From an uncultured Prevotellaceae bacterium (lineage in GTDB: Bacteria > Bacteroidota > Bacteroidia > Bacteroidales > Muribaculaceae), in NCBI GenBank assembly GCA_937904375.1, contig CALDIG010000319.1, forward strand, positions 1 through 32,153: 32,153 nt of DNA, written 5' to 3'. The stretch's first letter is position 1. Each line of letters begins with the position of its first letter. Both the position numbers and the translations under genes were made by a program. Shown piece by piece: positions 6,788 to 15,096 of the stretch. The notes under the pieces are model-generated. The model worked only from the letters and a program-made list of their open reading frames with translations, was not told the origin of the DNA and ran no database searches.

Positions 6788-8203
6788 ATGACAGGATTAA
6801 TAGGCAGAAATAAGGAGAAGGCGCAGTTGCTTAGGGCTTTTGACAGCGACAGGTCGGAGTTTGTGGTTGTTTACGGTCGTCGTCGTGTGGGCAAGACGTT
6901 CTTGATTAGAGAGACTTTTGACTACAAGTTTTTATTCCAACATGCCGGTATTGCTGGCGGCACTATGCAGGAACAGCTTGCCGCCTGGAACGTGTCGATG
7001 ACAAGAGCTGGAAATGATTGTAAACCACCCAAGAATTGGCTTGACGCATTTGCTCAGTTGGGCAAACTCATTGATAATTCTCCCGAGGGGAAAAAAGTGA
7101 TTTTCATCGATGAGATGCCCTGGATTGACACCCCTCACTCGCGTTTCCAACAGGCCTTGGAATTTTTCTGGAACAGTTGGGCATCTTCGCGACGTGATGT
7201 GCTGCTTATAGTGTGCGGCAGTGCCACTTCATGGATAATAAACAATGTGGTTCACAGTCATGGCGGACTGCACAACCGTGTGACAGTTGAAATCAACTTG
7301 GAGCCATTCACATTGCTTGAGTGCGAAGAGATGGCAAAAGCTCAAGGTCTGAGCCTAACACGATACCAAGTCCTAGAGACCTACATGATATTGGGGGGCA
7401 TACCTTATTATTGGTCGATGCTTGACCCGTCGCTGACTACCGACGAGAACATCGATAGCCTTTTCTTCTCCAACACCGGTAGGCTGCGCAATGAGTTTCA
7501 AGAACTTTATGCTTCGCTTTTCAAGAAACCCGAGAAGTATGTGAAAATTGTCACCGCCCTTTCTAAAAAGGCTATGGGACTCACTCGCAACGAGATTGCC
7601 GTCACCTGTGAGGAAGAGCCTAACGGCAACCTCACTCGTATGCTCGACGAACTTGAGCAAAGCCGTTTCATCCGCCGCTATAACCGCTTTGGAACAACAG
7701 GCAATAATGCTATTTACCAGTTAATTGACAATTTCACTCTCTTTTATTTCAAATTTGTTGCCGGCAAGCGCAATCTCGGACTATACTACTGGTCATCACT
7801 CAGTAATAGCGCGGTGAGGAATGTGTGGAATGGACTATCGTTTGAAAGGGTTTGCCTCGACCATACAGCGCAACTAAAAAAGAGTCTGGGTATTTCGGGT
7901 GTGTTGAGTAACGAATATGCCTGGCGTTCAAATTCTAAAGACCAGGAAAATGTTCAAATTGACTTGGTACTAGACCGCCGCGACAAGGTAATTGACCTGT
8001 GCGAGATGAAATTCTGGAATGACATTTTCACTATTGACAAAGACTATGACACAGCATTGCGTCGCAAGAAAAACACATTCATCGCTCAAACCAAGACCCG
8101 CAACAGCGTGAGAATTATATTGATAACGACCTATGGTGTAGCAAGAAATGAATACTTGAACAATGTGCAGCAATGCTTGACAATCGATGACTTATTCTGC
8201 TAA
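6788..8203 (+). CDS. AAA (COG1672-type) ATPase with C-terminal DUF234 nuclease-like domain
   Basis: A 471-aa cytoplasmic protein. The P-loop is GRRRVGKT (residues 30-37) and Walker B is VIFIDEM (104-110), typical of the archaeal/bacterial ATPase superfamily with winged-helix and DUF234 C-terminal parts. The C-terminal region carries a PD-(D/E)xK-like signature: IDLVLD with Asp392, then LCEMKF with Glu406 and Lys408. Members are widespread, variably present and often assumed to act on DNA or to belong to mobile or defence-like modules, but their role is not established. It is an isolated gene with its own palindrome-containing promoter. The 35-bp direct repeat begins one base after its stop codon and also lies 118 bases upstream of its start. 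It converges on murF-alr. Confidence 0.85.
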   Translation: MTGLIGRNKEKAQLLRAFDSDRSEFVVVYGRRRVGKTFLIRETFDYKFLFQHAGIAGGTMQEQLAAWNVSMTRAGNDCKPPKNWLDAFAQLGKLIDNSPEGKKVIFIDEMPWIDTPHSRFQQALEFFWNSWASSRRDVLLIVCGSATSWIINNVVHSHGGLHNRVTVEINLEPFTLLECEEMAKAQGLSLTRYQVLETYMILGGIPYYWSMLDPSLTTDENIDSLFFSNTGRLRNEFQELYASLFKKPEKYVKIVTALSKKAMGLTRNEIAVTCEEEPNGNLTRMLDELEQSRFIRRYNRFGTTGNNAIYQLIDNFTLFYFKFVAGKRNLGLYYWSSLSNSAVRNVWNGLSFERVCLDHTAQLKKSLGISGVLSNEYAWRSNSKDQENVQIDLVLDRRDKVIDLCEMKFWNDIFTIDKDYDTALRRKKNTFIAQTKTRNSVRIILITTYGVARNEYLNNVQQCLTIDDLFC

Positions 8204-8238
8204 AATGAACTAAAACAGAACCGTCCCCAATTAGTTCA
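8204..8238. repeat. 35-bp direct repeat, right copy
   Basis: Identical to 6636-6670. It fills the gap between the convergent ATPase and murF-alr genes, and its last three bases (TCA) are the TGA stop codon of murF-alr on the minus strand. The hairpin could serve as a bidirectional end signal. Confidence 0.85.
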
Positions 8239-10719
8239 CTCTCTGAAATACACGCGTTTCACTCTTGGTGAGATGCTGGTGAGGATTTCGTAGCCTATTG
8301 TGCCGCGCACTTCGGTGAGTTGGTCGATGGGGTTGTGCTTGCCGAAGATTTCGACCTTGTCGCCCACCTCGCATTGCGCGTCGGTGACATCAATCATGCA
8401 GGCATCCATGCAGATGTTGCCCACCGTGGGGCAAAGGGTGCCGTTCACCCACACCTTGATAGCTCCGTTGCCGAAGTGGCGGTCCATGCCGTCGGCATAG
8501 CCTATCGACGCTGTCGCGATGCGCGAGTCACGCTCAAGCACACCACGGCGGCCGTAGCCGATGGTGGTTCCTGTTTCCCAATTCTTAATGGAAATCACCA
8601 CAGCCCTAAGCTCAGCCACCGGCAATATTGCATCTTGGCTGCCGTCGTTCATCGTCTTGATGCCATAAAGTCCCACCCCGATGCGTGCCATATCCATTTG
8701 ATACTCAGGGAAGCGCACAATTCCTGTGGTGTTGAGAATGTGCTTCATGATGTGATGCGAGAAGTTTGCCTGCAACTGCCTGGCGCACTCCTCGAAATAT
8801 TCCACCTGCGCATGGGTGTATTCGTCCTGCTCGGGTTCGTCAGCGACGCTCAAGTGCGAGAATACGCTCATAGGAATTATCACATCCTGGTTTAGCAGCA
8901 GGTCAACGAGTTCGGGAATCTGCTCCAGCGTGAAGCCCAGTCGGTGCATGCCGCTGTCGATTTTGATGTGTACGGGGAAATTCTTCGCGCCATATTTGCG
9001 GCCCTCCTTGATGAGCTGGCGAGCCTCCTCGATGCTGTAAACCTCAGGCTCGAGGTAGCGGTCAAACATCGCCTTGTAATTGACCGTTGATGGATTGAGC
9101 ACGATTATTGGCAATGTTATACCCGCCTTGCGCAGCTCCACGCCCTCGTCCTGCACCGCCACGGCGAGATAGGTGGCTCCGCAGTCTTGCAGCGTCTTGG
9201 CAATCTCGTAGGAGCCAGTGCCATAACCCGAAGCCTTGACCATCGCCACCGTCTTGGTGCTGAAGTTGAGTTTCGACTTGAAGAACTTGAAATTGTGCGC
9301 CAGCGCGTTAAGGTCAATCTCCTCAACGGTCTGGTGACGGCGCACCTCGAGCATTTCCACAATCTGGAAAAACTCAAAGCGCGATGCGCCTTTCACGAGC
9401 ACAGTCTCGTTGTCGAAGTCGCCTTGACTCATGTTCTCAAGGAAAGTGGTTGTTGACTCGAAGAACAAGTCTTTGCCCGAGTTGAAATATTTGCTGTAGC
9501 GGCACATGTCGGGACCTATGCCAATGAGCCGTGTGATACCCTTGCTCCTAAGCAGCTCGCTCACACGGATGTAGAGTTCATCGTCGCTAAACGTCTCGGG
9601 CAGCAAATCGCTCAAAATCACTGTGGTGTGCTGCTGCGAGTTGCAGCGGCGCAGCATGAAGTCGAGGGCTGGAGTTAAGGAGTTGTAGTCGCTGGTGTAA
9701 CCGTCGGCGATGATGGTACACTCGTTCACGCCCTCTATCACATTGATGCGCGTGCCCACCGGGGCCAGCCACTTCACACGCTCCACAATGGTGCTGTGGC
9801 TCATGCCGAAGTATAGCAGCACCGCCACGCAGGTGGCGACGTTCTCCATGTCGCGGTCGCTAGTAAACGGCACGTCGAGGACAAAGGTGTCGCCGTCGTG
9901 CACACATTCCACCTTGGCACGATTGTTGCGTTTCACCACCTTGTTGATAAACAGCGTCTTCTCCTCATCTTTGCGTGACCAGGCTATATCTTGCGCCACA
10001 TAGAGAATGGGGTCGATGGTCGTTGTCACCAACTCATCATCGGCGCAATAGACGATGCTCTCGCAGCTGGTGAGAATCTTGGCTTTCTCCTCAACCTTCT
10101 CCTGCATCGACGCGAAGCCGTCGTTATGCTCGTCGCCAATGTTGGTGATTACTCCCACCGTGGGGCGTATCATGGCTTGCAGCCTTGCCATCTCGCCAGT
10201 GGTGGATATGCCCGCCTCGATGATGGCGAGGTCGGTGTTGTCGTCGATGTCCCACAGCGAGAGCGGCACGCCAATCTGCGAATTGAAGCTGCGCGGCGAG
10301 CGCACGATGTGGTAATCCTCGCTCATCAGCTGGTAGAGCCACTCCTTGACAGTGGTCTTGCCGCGGCTGCCGGTGATGCCTATGATAGGGATACGGAATC
10401 GCTTGCGGTGGTAGGTGGCGATCGCCTGCATAGCGTCGATCGAACTCTCCACTCTGAGGAAGTTGGCCTCACGCATGGCGTTGATGTCGATGTTGCCGCT
10501 ATACTCGATGACAAAATTCCTCACCCCTTTGTTATAGAGATGCTTAACATAGCGGTGACCGTCGTCATTGCTGGTGGGCAGGGCAAAGAACAGAGTCTCG
10601 GCAGGATAGGTCAACGAGCGCGAATCGGTGAGCAGCACGCTCACCTCGGCTTTCTTGTCGCGCAACTCGCTGGGCTCAATCCCCAGCACCTGCGCTATTT
10701 CTTGAATGGAGTACTTCAT
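8236..10719 (-). CDS. murF-alr: Bifunctional UDP-N-acetylmuramoyl-tripeptide--D-Ala-D-Ala ligase / alanine racemase
   Basis: An 827-aa fusion typical of Bacteroidetes. Residues 1 to about 455 are MurF, which adds D-Ala-D-Ala to UDP-MurNAc-tripeptide using ATP; the P-loop is GITGSRGKTT with Lys121, and the Mur ligase central and C-terminal domains follow. Residues about 465-827 are a PLP-dependent alanine racemase making D-Ala: the PLP lysine is Lys495 in AMVKASGYGTG, the second catalytic base is likely Tyr722 in TTIGYGRR, and GYADG and NICMDACMID are conserved. One cytoplasmic protein therefore supplies D-Ala and uses its dimer in peptidoglycan precursor synthesis. Both active sites look complete. 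The start ATG at 10719 is supported by the N-terminal MKYSIQEIAQVLG. The stop codon lies in the right copy of the 35-bp repeat. Confidence 0.97.
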   Translation of the reverse strand: MKYSIQEIAQVLGIEPSELRDKKAEVSVLLTDSRSLTYPAETLFFALPTSNDDGHRYVKHLYNKGVRNFVIEYSGNIDINAMREANFLRVESSIDAMQAIATYHRKRFRIPIIGITGSRGKTTVKEWLYQLMSEDYHIVRSPRSFNSQIGVPLSLWDIDDNTDLAIIEAGISTTGEMARLQAMIRPTVGVITNIGDEHNDGFASMQEKVEEKAKILTSCESIVYCADDELVTTTIDPILYVAQDIAWSRKDEEKTLFINKVVKRNNRAKVECVHDGDTFVLDVPFTSDRDMENVATCVAVLLYFGMSHSTIVERVKWLAPVGTRINVIEGVNECTIIADGYTSDYNSLTPALDFMLRRCNSQQHTTVILSDLLPETFSDDELYIRVSELLRSKGITRLIGIGPDMCRYSKYFNSGKDLFFESTTTFLENMSQGDFDNETVLVKGASRFEFFQIVEMLEVRRHQTVEEIDLNALAHNFKFFKSKLNFSTKTVAMVKASGYGTGSYEIAKTLQDCGATYLAVAVQDEGVELRKAGITLPIIVLNPSTVNYKAMFDRYLEPEVYSIEEARQLIKEGRKYGAKNFPVHIKIDSGMHRLGFTLEQIPELVDLLLNQDVIIPMSVFSHLSVADEPEQDEYTHAQVEYFEECARQLQANFSHHIMKHILNTTGIVRFPEYQMDMARIGVGLYGIKTMNDGSQDAILPVAELRAVVISIKNWETGTTIGYGRRGVLERDSRIATASIGYADGMDRHFGNGAIKVWVNGTLCPTVGNICMDACMIDVTDAQCEVGDKVEIFGKHNPIDQLTEVRGTIGYEILTSISPRVKRVYFRE

Positions 10720-10795
10720 ATTAGTTGATAGTTAGGAGTTCATAGTTTATAGTTGAGAGGGGAGATGGAAGAGGGAAGAGTTGAGACACTTAACG

Positions 10796-10813
10796 GACAA
10801 GGCGTGCCTTGTC
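10796..10813. repeat. Palindrome in the murF-alr/GSCFA spacer
   Basis: GACAAGGC and GCCTTGTC are separated by two bases, followed by degenerate ACACTTRA repeats up to 10850. It sits between the GSCFA stop and the murF-alr start on the minus strand. It has no T-tract and its function is unknown. Confidence 0.55.
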
Positions 10814-10839
10814 ACTACTTAACACTTGACACTTAAAAC

Positions 10840-11790
10840 TTAACACTTAATATAAGGGTATTCTTTCTTTAGATTGGCGATTACTGCCTGGGTGTCGGCG
10901 TTGAAGCGTGCCACCACGTCGGGGTTGTTGCTCATAGGGCGGTGCTTGAGGCGCTTGCTCACGCGCTCGCAGCGGGCTATCGCCTGGGTGGAACGGTCGT
11001 CAAAGTAGGTCGCCTGGAACGTCTGCCAGATGTACTCTATCGCCGTGTCGCTGGGATGCACCATGTCGGCAGAGTAGAAGCGGTAGTCGCGCAAGTCATC
11101 CATCACAATCTCAAAGGCAGGGAAATACTGCACAAAGTCCTTGAACTGACGCACCACATTGTTGATGGCAACCCTAAGCACTGCCTTGCTCAGCGAGTTC
11201 ATCTCCAGTCCGTCGGCGATGTGACGGATAGGGCTCACGGTGAACAGAACTTTGAGTGATGGATTGAACTCGTGCAGCCGCTGCACGGCACGCGTCAGAG
11301 CCTCGGTAATCTCCTCCACGTTCGCCAGACGGCGCGTGAACTCCTGCTGCGGCACTTTGTGGCAGTTGGTCACCACTTCGCCAGTGTCGCGACGGCGATA
11401 CACCACAGCTGTGCCAAGAGTGAGAATCAGCGTGTTGCACTCCTTGAGATGCTCATGTGCCTCGCTGATGCTGGTGTTCATGCGTTGGAGCGCGGCATCT
11501 TTGTTCGCCATCGAGAACCGCGAGTGGAAGTCATAGCTGTTCCACACGCCACCGCTCATAAACAGCTCTATGCCGGCAATCGTGGCGTTGTCGATAATCT
11601 TATCCACGCCGGCAGCAATGCTCAACGGATTGAAGATAGTGCCAAAAGGGTTCACCATCACGTCAATCATCGCGTCGTGAAGCTTTGCGCCTATGTTGTC
11701 GCTGAAGCACGACCCCATGAGCAGCATCTTGTCGCTGTGACGCATGAAATGCTCGCCCTCGCGAGGATGTATCATTGTCCGGAATTCCAT
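10840..11790 (-). CDS. GSCFA domain protein
   Basis: A 316-aa protein with the family-defining N-terminal motif, here LLMGSCFSDNIG (Gly26-Ser-Cys-Phe-Ser30), and conserved NPFGTIFNP. GSCFA proteins are SGNH-hydrolase-like, with the motif serine as a likely nucleophile; HPSDTAIEYIW near residue 240 would give the Asp/His part. The substrate is unknown, and acyl-ester hydrolysis on cell-envelope glycans is often suspected. No signal peptide is visible. It is upstream of murF-alr on the same strand with a 120-base spacer, a common Bacteroidetes arrangement, so co-transcription is possible. The ATG at 11790 is 20 bases after a good -7 promoter element. Confidence 0.9.
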   Translation of the reverse strand: MEFRTMIHPREGEHFMRHSDKMLLMGSCFSDNIGAKLHDAMIDVMVNPFGTIFNPLSIAAGVDKIIDNATIAGIELFMSGGVWNSYDFHSRFSMANKDAALQRMNTSISEAHEHLKECNTLILTLGTAVVYRRRDTGEVVTNCHKVPQQEFTRRLANVEEITEALTRAVQRLHEFNPSLKVLFTVSPIRHIADGLEMNSLSKAVLRVAINNVVRQFKDFVQYFPAFEIVMDDLRDYRFYSADMVHPSDTAIEYIWQTFQATYFDDRSTQAIARCERVSKRLKHRPMSNNPDVVARFNADTQAVIANLKKEYPYIKC

Positions 11791-11810
11791 ATCTCAAAAC
11801 TTTAAGATTG

Positions 11811-11818
11811 CAAATATA
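11811..11818 (-). promoter_or_regulatory. -7 promoter element of the GSCFA gene
   Basis: On the minus strand this reads TATATTTG, with CAATC following. The predicted start of transcription is near 11804, giving a short leader before the ATG at 11790. Confidence 0.7.
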
Positions 11819-11903
11819 GTGAAACATGCAGAAAAAACAAAATTTTCTTTTCATCATTCATGGCAAGAGCAGAAAAATGAGCTTTTTCTTTAGTCTTTGT
11901 GAA

Positions 11904-12048
11904 CGCCGCGCTTGCGGCGCAATACAGCAACAACCCCTACGAACCTTCAAAAACTCGCCCCGAAAAGTGTAGCAATCTACACAAAACTCGCCCCGAAAAG
12001 TGTAACAATCCACACAAAACTCGCCCCGAAAAGTGTAGCAACCTGCAC
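11904..12048. repeat. Three tandem 33-bp repeats with hairpins, preceded by a GC-rich hairpin
   Basis: CGCCGC...GCGGCG (11904-11919) is a 6-bp hairpin. Three 33-bp units follow at 11950-11982, 11983-12015 and 12016-12048, each starting AAAACTCGCCCCGAAAAG and ending in an inverted repeat such as GTGTAG-CAAT-CTACAC; a degenerate fourth start follows. The length is a multiple of three, so plus-strand frames stay open (an 11-residue TRPEKCSNLHK repeat), but no start signal or protein-like composition supports a gene. The gene-free stretch 11819-12048 holds nothing else. Confidence 0.85.
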
Positions 12049-12093
12049 AAAAAACTCAGCGACATGGCGCAGTTATTGTTGTGCCATGTCGCT
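12049..12093 (-). terminator. Terminator downstream of the barrel protein gene
   Basis: On the minus strand an 11-bp perfect stem (AGCGACATGGC/GCCATGTCGCT, 12058-12068 with 12083-12093) is followed after three bases by six T. It lies about 80 bases past the stop at 12172. The stretch 12094-12171 shows no feature. Confidence 0.65.
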
Positions 12094-12171
12094 AAAAAAC
12101 AATTATTACCGTATGAATGAGTCTCTTTTTTCTAATTATGATTTAAGAATTGTGCATTATGCATTAATTAA

Positions 12172-14640
12172 TTAATTTCCCATTTGCTGACCGCCTTGTT
12201 GAGTGCCGCCTTGGCTGCCGCCTTGCTGGCTGCCGCCCACGAGGTCGTTGTTCTCGATGGTCTTGTCGGTGGTCTTCACGCGCGCCTTGAGCGAGCCGAA
12301 GCGGTAGCTGACACTAATCCTGAAGCCTCGCATCATGAAGCTGGTCTTGTCCCAGCCGGTGTAGTCGCCTTGAGTGGTGTAGCTCTTCATCGCGGCGAAC
12401 TTGCCGTGGAAGAAACGGTCGGCGCTCAGGCGAACTGTCAAGCGGTCCTCCTTGAGGAACGAGCGTTGCAGAGCGAGGTTATAGAACCAATTACCGGTGC
12501 TATAGCCATAGAGTCCGTTGATGCCACCGCTCCACTGTCCCGCGCTCACGCTGAGTCGCAGTTTCCAGGGCAGCTGTTGGTTGAGCTGACCGTAGCAGAA
12601 CGAGCTCCACCGCTTGTTCTCGAGGTTCAGGTCGTCGCTCTTGAATCGGTTGTGCGACACTTGTCCGTTGAACACAAAGCTGGTTTTGGGGCTTATCGTC
12701 CACTGCAAGAATCCGTTGAGTCCTATGCTGCGGGTTTTAAGAGTGTTGGCGTAGGTCGAGACGAAGATGTCGCCTTCGGTGTATTGCACGCCAGTAATCT
12801 GATTGGTGCTAAACGAGATGTTTGGACTGAGGCTGAAGGTGAGCTTAGCGCCAATCTGCATATAAGTCAATGCTATGCTGTGGTTGCGCGAGCTGCTCAG
12901 GTTGGGATTACCAAAGGAGCGTGAGGTGGGATTCTCCTCAATGGCAGGATTCAGATAGCTGATACCCGGGCGCTGGATGCTGGTGCTGTAGTTGAGCTTG
13001 AGGCTGTGAGCCCAGTCAAACTTATACTCAATGCTCAGGTCGGGTACCCAGTCGCTGAGGTTGCGGTGGTAGTTGGCCTGCTTGCCGTCGGGGAACTCGG
13101 CGTTGAGACGGCTGTACTCATAGCGCAGTCCCTCACGGGTAGTCCAGTTTCCTTTGCTGAAGGTGTGGCTCACATAGGCTGCCGCCACATGAGTGCGGTG
13201 GTTGAACAGGGTGATGTTGTCCATTTCGGGCATTCCCGCAAACTCATAAGCCGCCTCGCTCTTGTTCAAGCGGTTGATATATTTCAAGCCGGTCTCAAAC
13301 TTATGGTACTTGGCAAAAGGCCTTGTCCAGTCAAACTGGAAGGTGTGTTCCACAAAATTCTCCTTGGTGTCGTTGGTTTGACCAGTGTAAGGGAATGGGC
13401 AGTTGATCATATCGCTGAAGGAGGAGATTGTCTTGCTGCCGTTGTGGTTGGTCGAGAGCATGTAGCTCAAGGTGATAGCCTCATTGGGACGGCGGGTCTT
13501 GTGCTGATAGTCGAGGCGTCCGTGCAAGTCATAGAAGTCGCCCTTGGGAGCATGACCAATGGTGGTGTACTTGTACAAGATATTGCCGTCGCGGTCGGTC
13601 ATGCGGGCATGGTTCACGCCGTCACCACGGTAGTCGTAATAGAAGCCTCCAAACGAGAGCGACACGAGGTTCAAGGTGTCGGGCTCCCAGCTGGCGCTCA
13701 AGTCGCCGTAGTGAACGTTGACCTTGGCGCGCGAGTCGTTGTCGGTGTGTAATATGTTGCCCGATTCGGCGTAGGTGTGCTCGCTCTCCATGATGTTGTG
13801 GCTGCGGTGGCGGTTCTGCCCATGGTAGCCGTAGTTGAGCGATGTCACCACCTTGCCCACCTGAGAGGTGATATTGGCATTTCCGTTCATACTTCCTGTG
13901 TTGTCCACGCCCACTCCCAGCGTGCCTGTCACGCCGTTCATCTGGCTGTTGTCCAGCATCACGATGTTGAGGATGGCACTGGTGCCCTCGGCGTCATATT
14001 TCGCTCCTGGGTCGGTAATCACCTCTATCTTCTTAATCATGCTGGCAGGGATGGCTTTGAGAATCTCTTTCATGTTCTGACCGCTGAGGCTGGGGTCGGG
14101 GTGACCGTTACGGTAAACCTTGAACGACGACGAGCCTTTCACCTTTATCTCGTCCTGACCATCGACGGTGACCATAGGCACCTTCTTGAGCATATCGAGC
14201 ACGGTGTTGGTCTTGCTGTCGGCATCGGCCTGCACGTCGTAGGCGAGGCGGTCGATCTCGGTCTTCACGAGCTGGCGCTGCGTGCTCACCACCACCTCTT
14301 TGAGCATGGTTGATGAAGTGGAGAGGACCACAGTTCCCAAATCGGCAACTGGGGCCTTAGTGCTCACCTCAAAGGTGCGAGTCGCATCGGCCATGCCCAC
14401 GAAGCAAATCTTCATTAGATAAGCTCCTGGCTTGGAGATTTTGTGATTCACCACGCCAAAGGCGTCACTCACGTCGCTCGACACCACCGTGGCGGTATCG
14501 TTACTGTTATAAATGTAGATTGTGGCAAACGGTATTCCCTCGCCCTCGCTGTCATTAACTTGACACTGCACGCTCATGGGCTGCGCTACAGCAGCAATGG
14601 CGAAAAGAATAGACATCAATAAAATTACAAGTTTTTTCAT
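12172..14640 (-). CDS. Outer-membrane beta-barrel protein with plug (TonB-receptor-like)
   Basis: An 822-aa exported protein. The signal peptide is residues 1-19 (ILFAIAAVAQ). Residues about 24-105 are a carboxypeptidase-regulatory-like Ig domain (SVQCQVNDSEGEGIPFATIYIYN). A plug follows (about 115-230, with DMLKKVPMVTVDG and IKKIEVITDPGAKYDAEG), then a long aromatic-rich barrel of the outer-membrane beta-barrel family 3 type. The C-terminus is a Gln/Gly-rich tail (GGSQQGGSQGGTQQGG). Relatives are often next to signalling or ABC-export genes; no SusD partner is present, so a glycan-uptake role is not supported. It lies 90 bases downstream of the GntR gene on the same strand and may be part of that operon. 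A plausible job is outer-membrane passage for the exporter's substrate, which is inference. Confidence 0.88.
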   Translation of the reverse strand: MKKLVILLMSILFAIAAVAQPMSVQCQVNDSEGEGIPFATIYIYNSNDTATVVSSDVSDAFGVVNHKISKPGAYLMKICFVGMADATRTFEVSTKAPVADLGTVVLSTSSTMLKEVVVSTQRQLVKTEIDRLAYDVQADADSKTNTVLDMLKKVPMVTVDGQDEIKVKGSSSFKVYRNGHPDPSLSGQNMKEILKAIPASMIKKIEVITDPGAKYDAEGTSAILNIVMLDNSQMNGVTGTLGVGVDNTGSMNGNANITSQVGKVVTSLNYGYHGQNRHRSHNIMESEHTYAESGNILHTDNDSRAKVNVHYGDLSASWEPDTLNLVSLSFGGFYYDYRGDGVNHARMTDRDGNILYKYTTIGHAPKGDFYDLHGRLDYQHKTRRPNEAITLSYMLSTNHNGSKTISSFSDMINCPFPYTGQTNDTKENFVEHTFQFDWTRPFAKYHKFETGLKYINRLNKSEAAYEFAGMPEMDNITLFNHRTHVAAAYVSHTFSKGNWTTREGLRYEYSRLNAEFPDGKQANYHRNLSDWVPDLSIEYKFDWAHSLKLNYSTSIQRPGISYLNPAIEENPTSRSFGNPNLSSSRNHSIALTYMQIGAKLTFSLSPNISFSTNQITGVQYTEGDIFVSTYANTLKTRSIGLNGFLQWTISPKTSFVFNGQVSHNRFKSDDLNLENKRWSSFCYGQLNQQLPWKLRLSVSAGQWSGGINGLYGYSTGNWFYNLALQRSFLKEDRLTVRLSADRFFHGKFAAMKSYTTQGDYTGWDKTSFMMRGFRISVSYRFGSLKARVKTTDKTIENNDLVGGSQQGGSQGGTQQGGQQMGN

Positions 14641-14730
14641 TTTTCTCTTTTTTTCTAAGTTATTTATCCTTTAGACGCAATAGCATTGCAATTTGCTTCA
14701 TTGATTTTTCCGAAAATTTCTTAACAAACG

Positions 14731-15093
14731 TTATTTGGAGAGATAGTCTTGATACATCTCCTGAAGCTCATTGGGTGTAATGCCCACAGCCTTAAGCTGT
14801 CCCAGGAAATATTCCATCTCGCCTTTCATGAGCTGCTCACGGCGCGTGGCGATGATTTTTTCTTTAGCGTCGGGGCTTACGAAGTAGCCCAGCCCGCGCT
14901 TGGTGTAGATTATGCCATTCTGCTGCAGGTATTCGTAGGTGCGCGCCACGGTGTTGGCGTTGACCTCAATCTCTGCCGCCAACTCCCTCACGCTGGGCAC
15001 CTTGCTCTCCGGGGGTAAAGCCCCCGAGAGAATCAGGTCGCCAATGCGGTCGGCGATTTGCAGATATATCGCTTTATTATCCTTGAAATTCAT
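14731..15093 (-). CDS. GntR-family (YtrA subfamily) transcriptional regulator
   Basis: A 120-aa protein of the short YtrA type. An N-terminal winged helix (residues about 10-72: IYLQIADRIGDLILSGAL, SVRELAAEIEVNANTVARTYEYLQQNGIIYTKRGLGYFV) is followed by a short helical dimerisation tail rather than a ligand domain. YtrA proteins repress the ABC transporter operon they sit in and are relieved by cell-envelope stress. Here it is the last gene of the trio: the start is three bases after the permease stop. The likely binding site is the perfect palindrome at 16839-16862 in front of the operon. Confidence 0.92.
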   Translation of the reverse strand: MNFKDNKAIYLQIADRIGDLILSGALPPESKVPSVRELAAEIEVNANTVARTYEYLQQNGIIYTKRGLGYFVSPDAKEKIIATRREQLMKGEMEYFLGQLKAVGITPNELQEMYQDYLSK

Positions 15094-15096
15094 AGC

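Noticed and set aside
8320..10728. Long plus-strand frames opposite murF-alr
   Set aside because: They are antisense shadows of a GC-rich coding region; the minus-strand protein is unmistakable. The same applies to plus-strand frames opposite hutU, ftcD, GSCFA and the barrel protein.
11899..12175. Two overlapping plus-strand frames of 73 and 87 codons over the 33-bp repeats
   Set aside because: Open only because the repeat length is a multiple of three; no promoter, no credible initiation site, and both frames run into the terminator hairpin and AT-rich spacer.
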